NCBI GenBank assembly: GCA_964549115.1
Contig: CAZJTX010000018.1
Span: 1 to 12,056, forward strand
DNA length: 12,056 bases
Origin: CAKOSP01 sp964549115
GTDB taxonomy: Bacteria; Bacillota_I; Bacilli_A; RF39; UBA660
Direction of reading: 5' to 3'
Below, piece by piece: positions 1 through 4,878 of the stretch; positions within the stretch are counted from its first letter, which is position 1, and each line of letters starts with the position of its first letter. The translations under genes and the position numbers were made by a program. The notes below the pieces were generated by a model that worked only from the letters and a program-made list of their open reading frames with translations, was not told where the DNA came from and did not search any database.

Positions 1-549
1 AAACAAATCAAATACTTTACTGTGGTAGAACCTGAAATACCGATTGTGGAATATAGTATTCAATTTAATGTTGATTCAGATAAAGGAACTACAACGGATA
101 CAACAGTTTTTAAAGGAATAGAAGGAAAAACTTATTTTGATGAAAACATTGTGGCTCCTGTAGTTACCGCGAAATCTGGATTTGAATTTGAAGGATGGGA
201 TCCTGTATTTATAGAGACTGATAAAATAGAAAGCGATCAAATTTTTCACGCTGTGTTTAAAGAAGTTCCAGTGTGTGTACCTGCAAAAGTAAATCAAATG
301 AATATATTGAAGACTGATAATAGATATGGTGTAGTAATTAAATTAACCTCGCCAGTAGAATTGTATGCAACAGCAAACCATTGGAAAGGTACATGGCAAT
401 CGGTAGATGCTGGTATTACTTGGACCAATTATGCTCTTGGAAACATTCCGTCAGGTCAGGGACAAGATCCTCATGTTACTTTTAAAGATTCTTGTGGGAA
501 TTTAATAGAAGTAAATTACAGTGATTTAAAACCTTACATAAAAGAATAA
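1..549 (+). CDS. C-terminal part of an InlB-repeat surface-type protein (5' partial)
   Basis: The reading frame is open back to base 1, so the gene begins upstream; the GTG at 22 is only an in-frame codon with no ribosome site. The 182 visible residues contain one Listeria-Bacteroides (InlB B / Flg_new) type repeat, about window residues 17-86: a starting beta strand, a central G-K-T-Y, the signature F-E-F-E-G-W-D-P, and a closing S-D-Q-I-F-H-A-V-F. This family forms a ubiquitin-like beta fold in secreted or surface proteins. The last ~95 residues are a different, Trp- and Gly-containing segment with two cysteines (window residues 92 and 165) that could form a disulfide. No LPxTG motif, membrane helix or basic tail closes the protein, so any cell-surface anchor must lie upstream or be absent. 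The function of the C-terminal segment is unknown. A 16-base gap separates it from the next gene, suggesting cotranscription. Confidence 0.8.
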   Translation, partial: KQIKYFTVVEPEIPIVEYSIQFNVDSDKGTTTDTTVFKGIEGKTYFDENIVAPVVTAKSGFEFEGWDPVFIETDKIESDQIFHAVFKEVPVCVPAKVNQMNILKTDNRYGVVIKLTSPVELYATANHWKGTWQSVDAGITWTNYALGNIPSGQGQDPHVTFKDSCGNLIEVNYSDLKPYIKE

Positions 550-565
550 ATAATAAGGAGGATAC

Positions 566-847
566 ATGGCAAAAATAGAAAAAGACAAATCTATGGTAAG
601 AAGTATATTAAATATATTCTTATGGATAGTGCTGTTTGTTTGGATTGGAATTACTATATTTGACTTTGTACAAGTTAAAGGTAAAAAAGATCCAGTATTC
701 TGTGTAAGTACATCTGAAAAAGAGTACATAGACGGCAAAACAACATCATGTATAGGTTTAGGTTATAAAGTCATTAAATATGACCGTGAGTCTATTAAAG
801 CTATTGAATTTAAGCCTATTTGGGCTCAGCCAGAATATGATGAATAA
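566..847 (+). CDS. Small single-pass membrane protein, function unknown
   Basis: This is a 93-residue protein starting at an ATG preceded by a strong AAGGAGG (555-561). A charged N-terminus (residues 1-11) precedes one hydrophobic helix at about residues 12-34, followed by a ~58-residue soluble tail. The positive N-terminus predicts that the tail lies outside the membrane. The tail has two cysteines (46 and 62) in the contexts V-F-C-V-S-T and S-C-I-G-L-G-Y-K-V, which could form a disulfide outside the cell. The C-I-G-L-G-Y-K-V-x-x-Y pattern resembles conserved hypothetical proteins of low-GC Bacillota, but I cannot name a family. It lies 16 bases after the preceding gene with no visible promoter between them, and a terminator follows directly, so it is probably the last gene of that operon. 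Confidence 0.8.
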   Translation: MAKIEKDKSMVRSILNIFLWIVLFVWIGITIFDFVQVKGKKDPVFCVSTSEKEYIDGKTTSCIGLGYKVIKYDRESIKAIEFKPIWAQPEYDE

Positions 848-850
848 ATA

Positions 851-870
851 AAACCCTTTATGGGTTTTTT
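851..870 (+). terminator. Rho-independent terminator after the small membrane protein gene
   Basis: The stem AAACCC (851-856) pairs with GGGTTT (862-867) around the loop TTTAT, and the run of T continues to 870. It starts three bases after the stop codon at 845-847. The stem is short but is extended by flanking A/T pairs. Confidence 0.7.
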
Positions 871-887
871 TATTTGTTTGTGATTTT

Positions 888-916
888 TATGATACATATT
901 GACAAAATGTATCATA
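888..916. promoter_or_regulatory. Perfect 10-bp inverted repeat enclosing the -35 box (operator-like)
   Basis: TATGATACAT at 888-897 is an exact reverse complement of ATGTATCATA at 907-916, separated by nine bases (898-906). The TTGACA -35 hexamer at 899-904 lies wholly inside that spacer. A dimeric repressor bound here would block RNA polymerase directly. The half-site does not match an operator I can name with confidence, and no regulator gene is recognisable next to it. I did not find a second copy of the half-site pair elsewhere in the window. Confidence 0.6.
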
Positions 917-927
917 TTTGCTATACT
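899..927 (+). promoter_or_regulatory. Sigma-A type promoter of the 139-residue protein gene
   Basis: A consensus TTGACA (899-904) is followed after 17 bases by TATACT (922-927), with an extended -10 TG at 919-920. Transcription would start near 934, a few bases before the AGGGGGT ribosome site (936-942). A short direct repeat CTATAC occurs at 921-926 and 930-935, across the -10 box and start region. This is the closest match to consensus in the window. Confidence 0.75.
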
Positions 928-948
928 TTCTATACAAGGGGGTAGAGG

Positions 949-1368
949 ATGAAAGGTTATGTTTTAGACTATACCGATGAAAATGAGTTTAAAAAGCTAG
1001 AAAGGGCTCTTAAGAAGTATAATATGTTAGCGTTTAAGAAGCTAAACTTTGATTATTATCCTTCACTAAGAAGAGGCGAGTTAATAGGAGAGTTATTATC
1101 TAAAGATAAAGATAAGAACACTGAAACCTATGAACTTAAACTACCTAGTGATAAAACATTTGCTCAAATTCACGGTGATGTTACTTTAGTTTATACTCTG
1201 CATAAAAAAGAAAAAGTAGTTATGTTAGAAAGAATTAATCCAGAACATATTTTACTAGAGGGTCATAGATCAGAGTTAACTACATATAAGGGTATAATGA
1301 TTAGTAAAAGTAATGCACAAAAAGAAATGTTTAAAATTGATTTACTACATATGCTACAAAACAAGTAA
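949..1368 (+). CDS. Hypothetical cytosolic protein, 139 residues
   Basis: I do not recognise the family. The ATG at 949 is preceded by a purine-rich AGGGGGT site at 936-942. The protein has no signal peptide or membrane helix and is rich in Lys, Glu and Leu. The first ~35 residues look helical (E-F-K-K-L-E-R-A-L-K-K-Y), followed by segments likely to form beta strands (for example T-L-V-Y-T-L and K-V-V-M-L-E-R) and a final part with the patterns L-L-E-G-H-R-S-E-L and F-K-I-D-L-L-H-M-L. There is no visible helix-turn-helix, nucleotide-binding or protease motif. The gene is a single transcription unit, with its own promoter overlapped by an operator-like palindrome and a hairpin terminator overlapping its stop codon. 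That arrangement suggests a tightly controlled accessory function, but which one cannot be inferred. Confidence 0.75.
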   Translation: MKGYVLDYTDENEFKKLERALKKYNMLAFKKLNFDYYPSLRRGELIGELLSKDKDKNTETYELKLPSDKTFAQIHGDVTLVYTLHKKEKVVMLERINPEHILLEGHRSELTTYKGIMISKSNAQKEMFKIDLLHMLQNK

Positions 1369-1385
1369 TTATTACTTGTTTTTTT
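1359..1385 (+). terminator. Rho-independent terminator overlapping the stop codon
   Basis: AAACAAGTAA (1359-1368) pairs perfectly with TTACTTGTTT (1372-1381) around a TTA loop, and the T run continues to 1385. The left arm contains the TAA stop of the 139-residue protein gene (1366-1368). Confidence 0.75.
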
Positions 1386-1396
1386 CTTTACTTAAA

Positions 1397-1402
1397 TATA
1401 AT
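1397..1402 (+). promoter_or_regulatory. Possible -10 box for the lipoprotein gene
   Basis: A perfect TATAAT lies 32 bases before the lipoprotein start and just downstream of the preceding terminator. The nearest -35-like hexamer, TTGTTT at 1376-1381, has only a 15-base spacer and is shared with the terminator arm. An alternative extended -10, TGTTATAAA at 1405-1413, is also possible. A promoter somewhere in this gap is likely, but the exact box is uncertain. Confidence 0.4.
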
Positions 1403-1433
1403 AATGTTATAAACTTTATGCAAGAGGTGAATT

Positions 1434-1835
1434 ATGAAAAACTTTACTAAATTATTTGGGGTTCTATTAATGCTTATGTTTGTATTTGGGTGTGAAAGTC
1501 CAAGAAGAGATCATTATAGACCTGAAAGATACAAATATGATTTATCAATACAAGGGGCCAATACTATTCTACAAGACGTTAAAAGAGACATGATTAGATT
1601 GGGTGATACGACTCCTGTAGATGTTGTTTTAACCACATATAGAGAAAGTCAAGCTACTCTAAAAGCTAAGATAAAAGTTCTAAAAGAAGAACGAGAAAGT
1701 GTCAAAAAAGAAGATAAGTTAGATAGAAGTGAAAAAAAGAGTTTAGATCGTAATTATGAAGTCGCAATAGAAAACCTAGAAACAGAATTAAAAAGAATTG
1801 AAAAATTAGAAGAAAAATTCTTCAAAATGGATTAA
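1434..1835 (+). CDS. Small coiled-coil lipoprotein
   Basis: This is a 133-residue protein with a typical lipoprotein signal: basic start (M-K-N-F-T-K), hydrophobic stretch to residue 18, then V-F-G-C with Cys20 as the lipidated residue. Phe at -2 is less usual, but Gly at -1 and the hydrophobic core fit. After maturation it would be tethered to the outer face of the membrane. Residues 34-55 are mixed, and about 62-131 are strongly Lys/Glu-rich with heptad-like spacing of Leu and Ile, predicting a long coiled coil. No enzymatic motif is visible. The ATG at 1434 follows AGAGGTG (1423-1429). The gene stands alone between the preceding terminator and the tRNA promoter; no clear terminator follows it. 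A structural or partner-binding role at the envelope is possible but unproven. Confidence 0.8.
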   Translation: MKNFTKLFGVLLMLMFVFGCESPRRDHYRPERYKYDLSIQGANTILQDVKRDMIRLGDTTPVDVVLTTYRESQATLKAKIKVLKEERESVKKEDKLDRSEKKSLDRNYEVAIENLETELKRIEKLEEKFFKMD

Positions 1836-1887
1836 TCTACAACTGAATAATAGAAATGTTAACTTAAAGTTATACTAATATTTTTTA

Positions 1888-1916
1888 TTGCAAGAATAAT
1901 TATAATATGGTAAAAT
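1888..1916 (+). promoter_or_regulatory. Promoter of the tRNA pair
   Basis: TTGCAA (1888-1893), a 17-base spacer and TAAAAT (1911-1916) with an extended -10 TG at 1908-1909. Transcription would start near 1923, just ahead of the tRNA-Ile2 acceptor stem at 1929. Confidence 0.6.
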
Positions 1917-1928
1917 CAATTAGTAAGT

Positions 1929-2005
1929 GGACCTCTAGCTCAGTTGGTTAGAGCATCCGGCTCATAACCGGGCGGCCATAGGTTCGAGTCCTATGAGGTC
2001 CACCA
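1929..2005 (+). tRNA. tRNA-Ile2 with CAT anticodon (read by k2C modification)
   Basis: The cloverleaf is complete: acceptor GGACCTC (1929-1935) pairs with GAGGTCC (1995-2001), D-arm GCTCAGTTGGTTAGAGC, anticodon loop CTCATAA with CAT at 1963-1965, T-arm ATAGG-TTCGAGT-CCTAT, and an encoded CCA at 2003-2005. A CAT anticodon could mean Met or Ile2. The GGACCTNTAGCTCAGTTGGTTAGAGC body is the one known for Ile2 tRNAs in Bacillus and Mollicutes, whereas Met tRNAs there usually begin GGCGG. TilS would then convert C34 to lysidine, so that the tRNA reads AUA codons, which are very frequent in this AT-rich window. The Ile2 assignment comes from recalled family sequences; the tRNA gene itself is not in doubt. 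Confidence 0.9.
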
Positions 2006-2011
2006 TTTTAT

Positions 2012-2096
2012 GCAGGTATGGCGAAACTGGTAGACGCGCTAGACTTAGGATCTAGTGGAGTGATCCATGGGGGTTCAAGTCCCTCTACCTGCACCA
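2012..2096 (+). tRNA. tRNA-Leu (TAG anticodon)
   Basis: Acceptor GCAGGTA (2012-2018) pairs with TACCTGC (2086-2092), followed by discriminator A and encoded CCA (2094-2096). The anticodon stem CTAGA/TCTAG flanks a loop with TAG at 2046-2048. A long variable arm with stem-forming bases follows, as in class II Leu tRNAs, and the T-arm carries GGTTCAAGT. It lies six bases after tRNA-Ile2 and is presumably processed from the same transcript. Confidence 0.95.
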
Positions 2097-2104
2097 AGAG
2101 AACT

Positions 2105-2128
2105 AATAGTATTTATACTATTTTTTTA
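2105..2128 (+). terminator. Terminator of the tRNA transcript
   Basis: AATAGTA (2105-2111) pairs with TACTATT (2116-2122) around TTTA, followed by a T run to 2127. It lies nine bases after the CCA end of tRNA-Leu. Confidence 0.75.
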
Positions 2129-2135
2129 TTTGCAT

Positions 2136-2168
2136 AAAAAAAGATAATTAAATTTCAAATTATCTTTT
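2136..2168 (-). terminator. Terminator of the minus-strand operon
   Basis: Read on the minus strand, AAAAGATAATT (2168-2158) pairs with AATTATCTTTT (2149-2139) around an 8-base loop, followed by a T run (2142-2136, partly within the stem). It sits seven bases past the TAA stop at 2175-2177. Together with the tRNA terminator it insulates the two converging units. Confidence 0.75.
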
Positions 2169-2174
2169 AGGCAA

Positions 2175-3617
2175 TTATTTGGCTTTACCTTTTGAGTTGT
2201 TAGCATCTCTTCGATATCTTCTATTTTGTGCTTTTATTTTTCTATTATCATTAATTTTGCCCGCACCTTTCGCTGTACCAATTCCAACTAAGATACTTGA
2301 AAATAAAATTGTGGGTATACTAACATTACTAGCATATTTTTCCCAAATATATTTATTGCTTCTGCCAGCTTGAATATCTTCGATCAAAGATAAAGGTATA
2401 ATAGTTTTATTAGATTCTGGTTTAGTCATAATTGATGCAATTGTGTTTGAAGGGTCTATCATATAATTTGGTGAAATATTTAAGTTTTTCAGCAAATAAT
2501 TATAAATAGCACTACCATCCATGTTTGTTGTGTCTGTATAATAATATTTATCATCTAAATTAATTATATTCCAAGCATGATTATCATTTATAACTTCATA
2601 AGATTCAATTCCTGCTTTGTTTAATAATATGTTTGTTACGTATGCATAAGTCGCACACACAACTTTACCATCTTCTAAAAATTTGTTAAGAGGCTCTTCA
2701 TTACTAGCTATCGATTGGGATATATCGTATTCTGAATTCTCTAACATGTATAAGCAAATAGCTTGTATTTTATCTTTTTCATTCATTTCAGGAGTAATAA
2801 TATTATTTAAAATTCGATCTATTTCTTTTCCATTATTAACGTCTTGAATAGTTAGGTTTGTTTTTATTCCCTTTGAATTAATATAGTTAAATATATCTTC
2901 AGTTATATAAGCTGAGTTTCCGATATATAATTTTTCTAAATTATGAAGTTCGTAAATAAAATTTAAGTCTTCTAATGAAGCAGTATTATCAACAGATAAA
3001 GTAGTAATGTTTGGACAATATTGGCTAAGTCCGTTTAAATTTTTAATATAATGACAATCATTCATAAATAAACTTTCTAAAGTTGCGGGAAAATATTTAA
3101 TACAGTTTTCAGTAACAGAACTTCCCGTTAAACTTAATTTAGGAGTTAGAGATTCAGATAGGTTTATATTTTCAAAGAAAACTTCATTAACATTAGTGTA
3201 GTTAAAATATAAAGGCTTATCATCACCAGCAAGTGAAACGATATTATCATTAATGTCGTATAAGTTGTTGTCTATGATATAGTAACCATATTCACGATCT
3301 TGTGAGTCAAATTCTTTTACAAAAACATGATTACTAGAATAATCTTTTGTATCTTCATTATTCTGTGTTAGTACCATTTGTTGGGACATTCCCGAATAAA
3401 TATTTTGGTATTTAATACTGTTTATATCTTCACTTCCCAATGTATATAAATTAAGGGAAGAAATAACTGCACATCCAATCATAGCTGCAACTACTAAAGT
3501 TTCCTTGTTACTTCTTATGACTTTGCCACCCATTGATTTAATTTTATTAAGAAGGTCGTTAAATTTATATTTATTTGTAAAAGAAACATCATCTTTATTA
3601 ATATTAAGTTTCTTCAT
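2175..3617 (-). CDS. Membrane-anchored LRR-like / transglutaminase-like domain protein
   Basis: A 480-residue protein. Residues 1-40 are polar and basic, 41-60 form a transmembrane helix, and a large external region follows. A second hydrophobic segment lies at about 433-450, ahead of a very basic tail (R-R-Y-R-R), predicting both ends inside the cell. Residues ~140-260 show irregular leucine-rich-repeat spacing (L-x-x-L-x-x-N/D-x patterns around 180-245). Residues ~280-365 match the transglutaminase/protease-like core: Cys321 in G-K-V-V-C-A-T-Y-A, His347 in N-D-N-H-A-W-N, Asp362 in Y-Y-Y-T-D-T-T-N, the expected Cys-His-Asp triad in order. In known families this fold cleaves or crosslinks proteins through a thioester; here the substrate is unknown. 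The ATG at 3617 has GGAGGT on the minus strand (3631-3626), overlapping the end of the upstream gene region. It is cotranscribed with the DUF1292-like gene, four bases apart. Confidence 0.85.
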   Translation of the reverse strand: MKKLNINKDDVSFTNKYKFNDLLNKIKSMGGKVIRSNKETLVVAAMIGCAVISSLNLYTLGSEDINSIKYQNIYSGMSQQMVLTQNNEDTKDYSSNHVFVKEFDSQDREYGYYIIDNNLYDINDNIVSLAGDDKPLYFNYTNVNEVFFENINLSESLTPKLSLTGSSVTENCIKYFPATLESLFMNDCHYIKNLNGLSQYCPNITTLSVDNTASLEDLNFIYELHNLEKLYIGNSAYITEDIFNYINSKGIKTNLTIQDVNNGKEIDRILNNIITPEMNEKDKIQAICLYMLENSEYDISQSIASNEEPLNKFLEDGKVVCATYAYVTNILLNKAGIESYEVINDNHAWNIINLDDKYYYTDTTNMDGSAIYNYLLKNLNISPNYMIDPSNTIASIMTKPESNKTIIPLSLIEDIQAGRSNKYIWEKYASNVSIPTILFSSILVGIGTAKGAGKINDNRKIKAQNRRYRRDANNSKGKAK

Positions 3618-3621
3618 TAAT

Positions 3622-3855
3622 TTATACCTCCGTCATTTCATTTAATAATTTTTCTAATATTTCCAACTCTTTAGCATTTAAATCAGTGTTTAAACTTGAT
3701 TTTCCAATTATGTCATCATATTTAGCTGCGAAATAATCTTTATTGTGCTTATATACTATGTAATGATTGTTGTTTTCTTCATCTTTAAATCTAAATATTA
3801 CTTCGGCTTTTTTTGTTTTGCCATCTTTGTCATATATTTCAATATATTTATCCAT
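3622..3855 (-). CDS. DUF1292-like small protein
   Basis: A 77-residue acidic cytosolic protein. The order of features fits the DUF1292 (YrzB-like) family: an early E-V-I-F-R-F strand, then H-Y-I-V-Y-K, a Y-F-A-A-K-Y strand, and a C-terminal helix L-N-A-K-E-L-E-I-L-E-K-L-L-N-E. The biochemical role of this family is unknown. The ATG at 3855-3853 follows a GGAGGA site (minus strand, 3866-3861). It is the first gene of a two-gene minus-strand operon with the LRR-transglutaminase gene. Another DUF1292-like gene lies in the divergent operon at 4657, in the classical position after ruvX; this copy fits the family pattern better than that one. The two may be duplicates, and the link to a membrane enzyme here is unusual. 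Confidence 0.7.
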   Translation of the reverse strand: MDKYIEIYDKDGKTKKAEVIFRFKDEENNNHYIVYKHNKDYFAAKYDDIIGKSSLNTDLNAKELEILEKLLNEMTEV

Positions 3856-3888
3856 TTACATCCTCCATATACTAATATGTCTATAATA

Positions 3889-3897
3889 ATCATATCA
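3889..3897 (-). promoter_or_regulatory. Possible extended -10 promoter of the minus-strand operon
   Basis: On the minus strand the intergenic region reads TGATATGAT, an extended -10 (TGn followed by TATGAT), 23 bases upstream of the GGAGGA ribosome site. No good -35 hexamer is found 16-18 bases upstream. A perfect 12-base palindrome, CAATTTAAATTG (3899-3910), lies just upstream, but such AT palindromes are common by chance here. Confidence 0.35.
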
Positions 3898-3953
3898 CAA
3901 TTTAAATTGTTAATAAAATAAAATTTATTATATGAAAGCGTTAGTCTCATGTA

Positions 3954-3982
3954 TTGAAATAAAGGTATCTAAGTGATAAAAT
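3954..3982 (+). promoter_or_regulatory. Promoter of the ireB-ruvX-mltG-trmR operon
   Basis: TTGAAA (3954-3959), a 17-base spacer and TAAAAT (3977-3982) with an extended -10 TG at 3974-3975. It predicts a start near 3989, between the -10 box and the AGGAG site at 3994. The GTG at 3973 is therefore part of the promoter and not a start codon. Confidence 0.7.
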
Positions 3983-3993
3983 GTATATGGATT

Positions 3994-3998
3994 AGGAG
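3994..3998 (+). promoter_or_regulatory. ireB: Ribosome binding site that fixes the ireB start
   Basis: AGGAG ends four bases before the ATG at 4003. No such site precedes the upstream in-frame GTG at 3973, which lies within the promoter. Confidence 0.7.
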
Positions 3999-4002
3999 CA
4001 CT

Positions 4003-4245
4003 ATGGATAAGACAAGTATATACGATATTAATATATTAAGAGATGAGTTAATATTACTGGATTTAAAAGAAATTATTAATATATTAAAAGAAAGAGGTTA
4101 CAAACCATTTAATCAACTAGTAGGATACTTAACTACTCATGATGAGTTGTATATAACTTCTTATAAAAATGCTCGTAAAATGATTAAAAAGTATGAAATA
4201 GATGAAATTATAAACGTATTATTAAAAAGTACGTTAGGAGAGTAA
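4003..4245 (+). CDS. ireB: IreB family regulatory phosphoprotein (UPF0297, YrzL-like)
   Basis: An 80-residue cytosolic protein with the UPF0297 pattern: I-I-N-I-L-K-E-R-G-Y-K-P-F-N-Q-L-V-G-Y-L in the middle, then D-E-L-Y-I-T-S-Y-K-N-A-R and the C-terminal helix I-K-K-Y-E-I-D-E-I. In Enterococcus faecalis IreB is phosphorylated near its N-terminus by the PASTA kinase IreK and acts as a negative regulator of cephalosporin resistance through control of cell-wall precursor synthesis. Thr4 is at a comparable place here. The length is close to the usual ~88 residues, with a slightly shortened tail. I chose ATG 4003 over an in-frame GTG at 3973 because the promoter and ribosome site fit only the former. 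It is the first gene of the operon, as in B. subtilis (yrzL-yrrK-yrzB-yrrL-yrrM). Its stop overlaps the ruvX start by one base (TAATG). Confidence 0.9.
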   Translation: MDKTSIYDINILRDELILLDLKEIINILKERGYKPFNQLVGYLTTHDELYITSYKNARKMIKKYEIDEIINVLLKSTLGE

Positions 4246-4664
4246 TGAGATATTTAGGATTGGATTTAGGTACTAAAACTTGTGGAGTATCAATTAGTGA
4301 TAAAAGTAACACTATAGCTACACCTCATTCTACAATTAGATTTGTTGAAAATGATTATGAGAGTTTATATGAATCATTAAAAATTATAATAAAAGATAAT
4401 AATATAACCGACATTATTATAGGAGATCCTATTAATATGGATGGTAGTAGGGGATATGCTACAAGAAGAAGTGATGAGCTAGTTAAATATTTAAAAAATT
4501 TAAAAATAAATATATATTATGTAGATGAGAGATTAACTACTAAAATGGCTAAAAATGTATTTAAAGAAACTAATAAAAGATATAAAAAACAAAAACATCT
4601 AGTTGATGAGTTATCTGCTAGTATAATATTAGCTGAGTACTTAAATAAGGTATGTAATGAGTAA
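4245..4664 (+). CDS. ruvX: RuvX / YqgF family nuclease (putative Holliday junction resolvase, pre-16S rRNA processing)
   Basis: A 139-residue protein of normal family length with an RNase H-like fold. Conserved blocks are in order: Y-L-G-L-D-L-G-T-K-T-C-G-V with Asp7, I-I-I-G-D-P-I-N-M-D-G at 58-67, V-D-E-R-L-T-T at 93-99, and D-E-L-S-A-S-I-I-L-A-E-Y-L with Asp121. The acidic residues Asp7, Glu95 and Asp121 are those expected to bind metal. In the family, YqgF trims the 5' end of 16S rRNA precursor, and a role in Holliday-junction cleavage has been proposed; sequence alone does not separate the two. The ATG at 4245 shares its A with the ireB stop and has TTAGGAG just upstream (4234-4240), so translation is probably coupled. 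Its end overlaps the next gene by eight bases. Confidence 0.95.
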   Translation: MRYLGLDLGTKTCGVSISDKSNTIATPHSTIRFVENDYESLYESLKIIIKDNNITDIIIGDPINMDGSRGYATRRSDELVKYLKNLKINIYYVDERLTTKMAKNVFKETNKRYKKQKHLVDELSASIILAEYLNKVCNE

Positions 4665-4878
4665 AATTAAATTAATGCAGTCTAAAGAAGAATATGATAT
4701 ATTGTTTTCTTTAGAAAAAGACAATAATAAATATTATGCTTTTAAAGAGGATGATACCTTATATTATGGTAAGACTACTAAAAAAAGTGATATAATAAAG
4801 TCACTAACAAAAACAGAAGAAGAATTAATGAATAATGTGTTAATTCAGTTAACAGAAGAAGGAAAAAATAATGAGTAA
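4657..4878 (+). CDS. Short DUF1292-like (YrzB-position) protein
   Basis: A 73-residue protein sitting exactly where B. subtilis has yrzB (DUF1292), between ruvX and mltG. The sequence keeps the rough pattern of the family: Y-D-I-L-F-S-L-E, then K-Y-Y-A-F-K, T-L-Y-Y-G-K, and a C-terminal acidic helix around E-E-E-L. It is shorter and more divergent than the DUF1292-like protein encoded at 3855-3622. No catalytic motif is visible and the family's role is unknown. It overlaps ruvX by eight bases (ATGAGTAA at 4657-4664) and mltG by the same octamer (4871-4878), so the three are almost certainly translated as a coupled unit. The family assignment rests as much on position as on sequence. Confidence 0.7.
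   Translation: MSKIKLMQSKEEYDILFSLEKDNNKYYAFKEDDTLYYGKTTKKSDIIKSLTKTEEELMNNVLIQLTEEGKNNE

Noticed and set aside
22..549. GTG at 22 as the start of a complete 175-residue protein
   Set aside because: The frame is open to the left edge, no ribosome site precedes the GTG, and the repeat protein has no secretion signal there. It is treated as 5' partial.
1860..1886. Terminator after the lipoprotein gene
   Set aside because: The TAACT/AGTTA stem is only five AT-rich pairs and the T run begins eight bases later, which is not a convincing terminator.
1929..2005. tRNA-Met (elongator) reading of the CAT anticodon
   Set aside because: The acceptor and D-arm sequence match the Ile2 type of Bacillus and Mollicutes better than Met; a TilS identity check or phylogeny would settle it.
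3899..3910. CAATTTAAATTG palindrome as an operator in the divergent intergenic region
   Set aside because: It is made almost only of A and T, and such palindromes are expected by chance in this composition; it is not tied to a clear -35 or -10 arrangement.
3973..4002. Ten-residue N-terminal extension of IreB from GTG 3973
   Set aside because: The GTG overlaps the extended -10 region of the promoter, and the AGGAG site fits the ATG at 4003, which also gives the usual IreB length.
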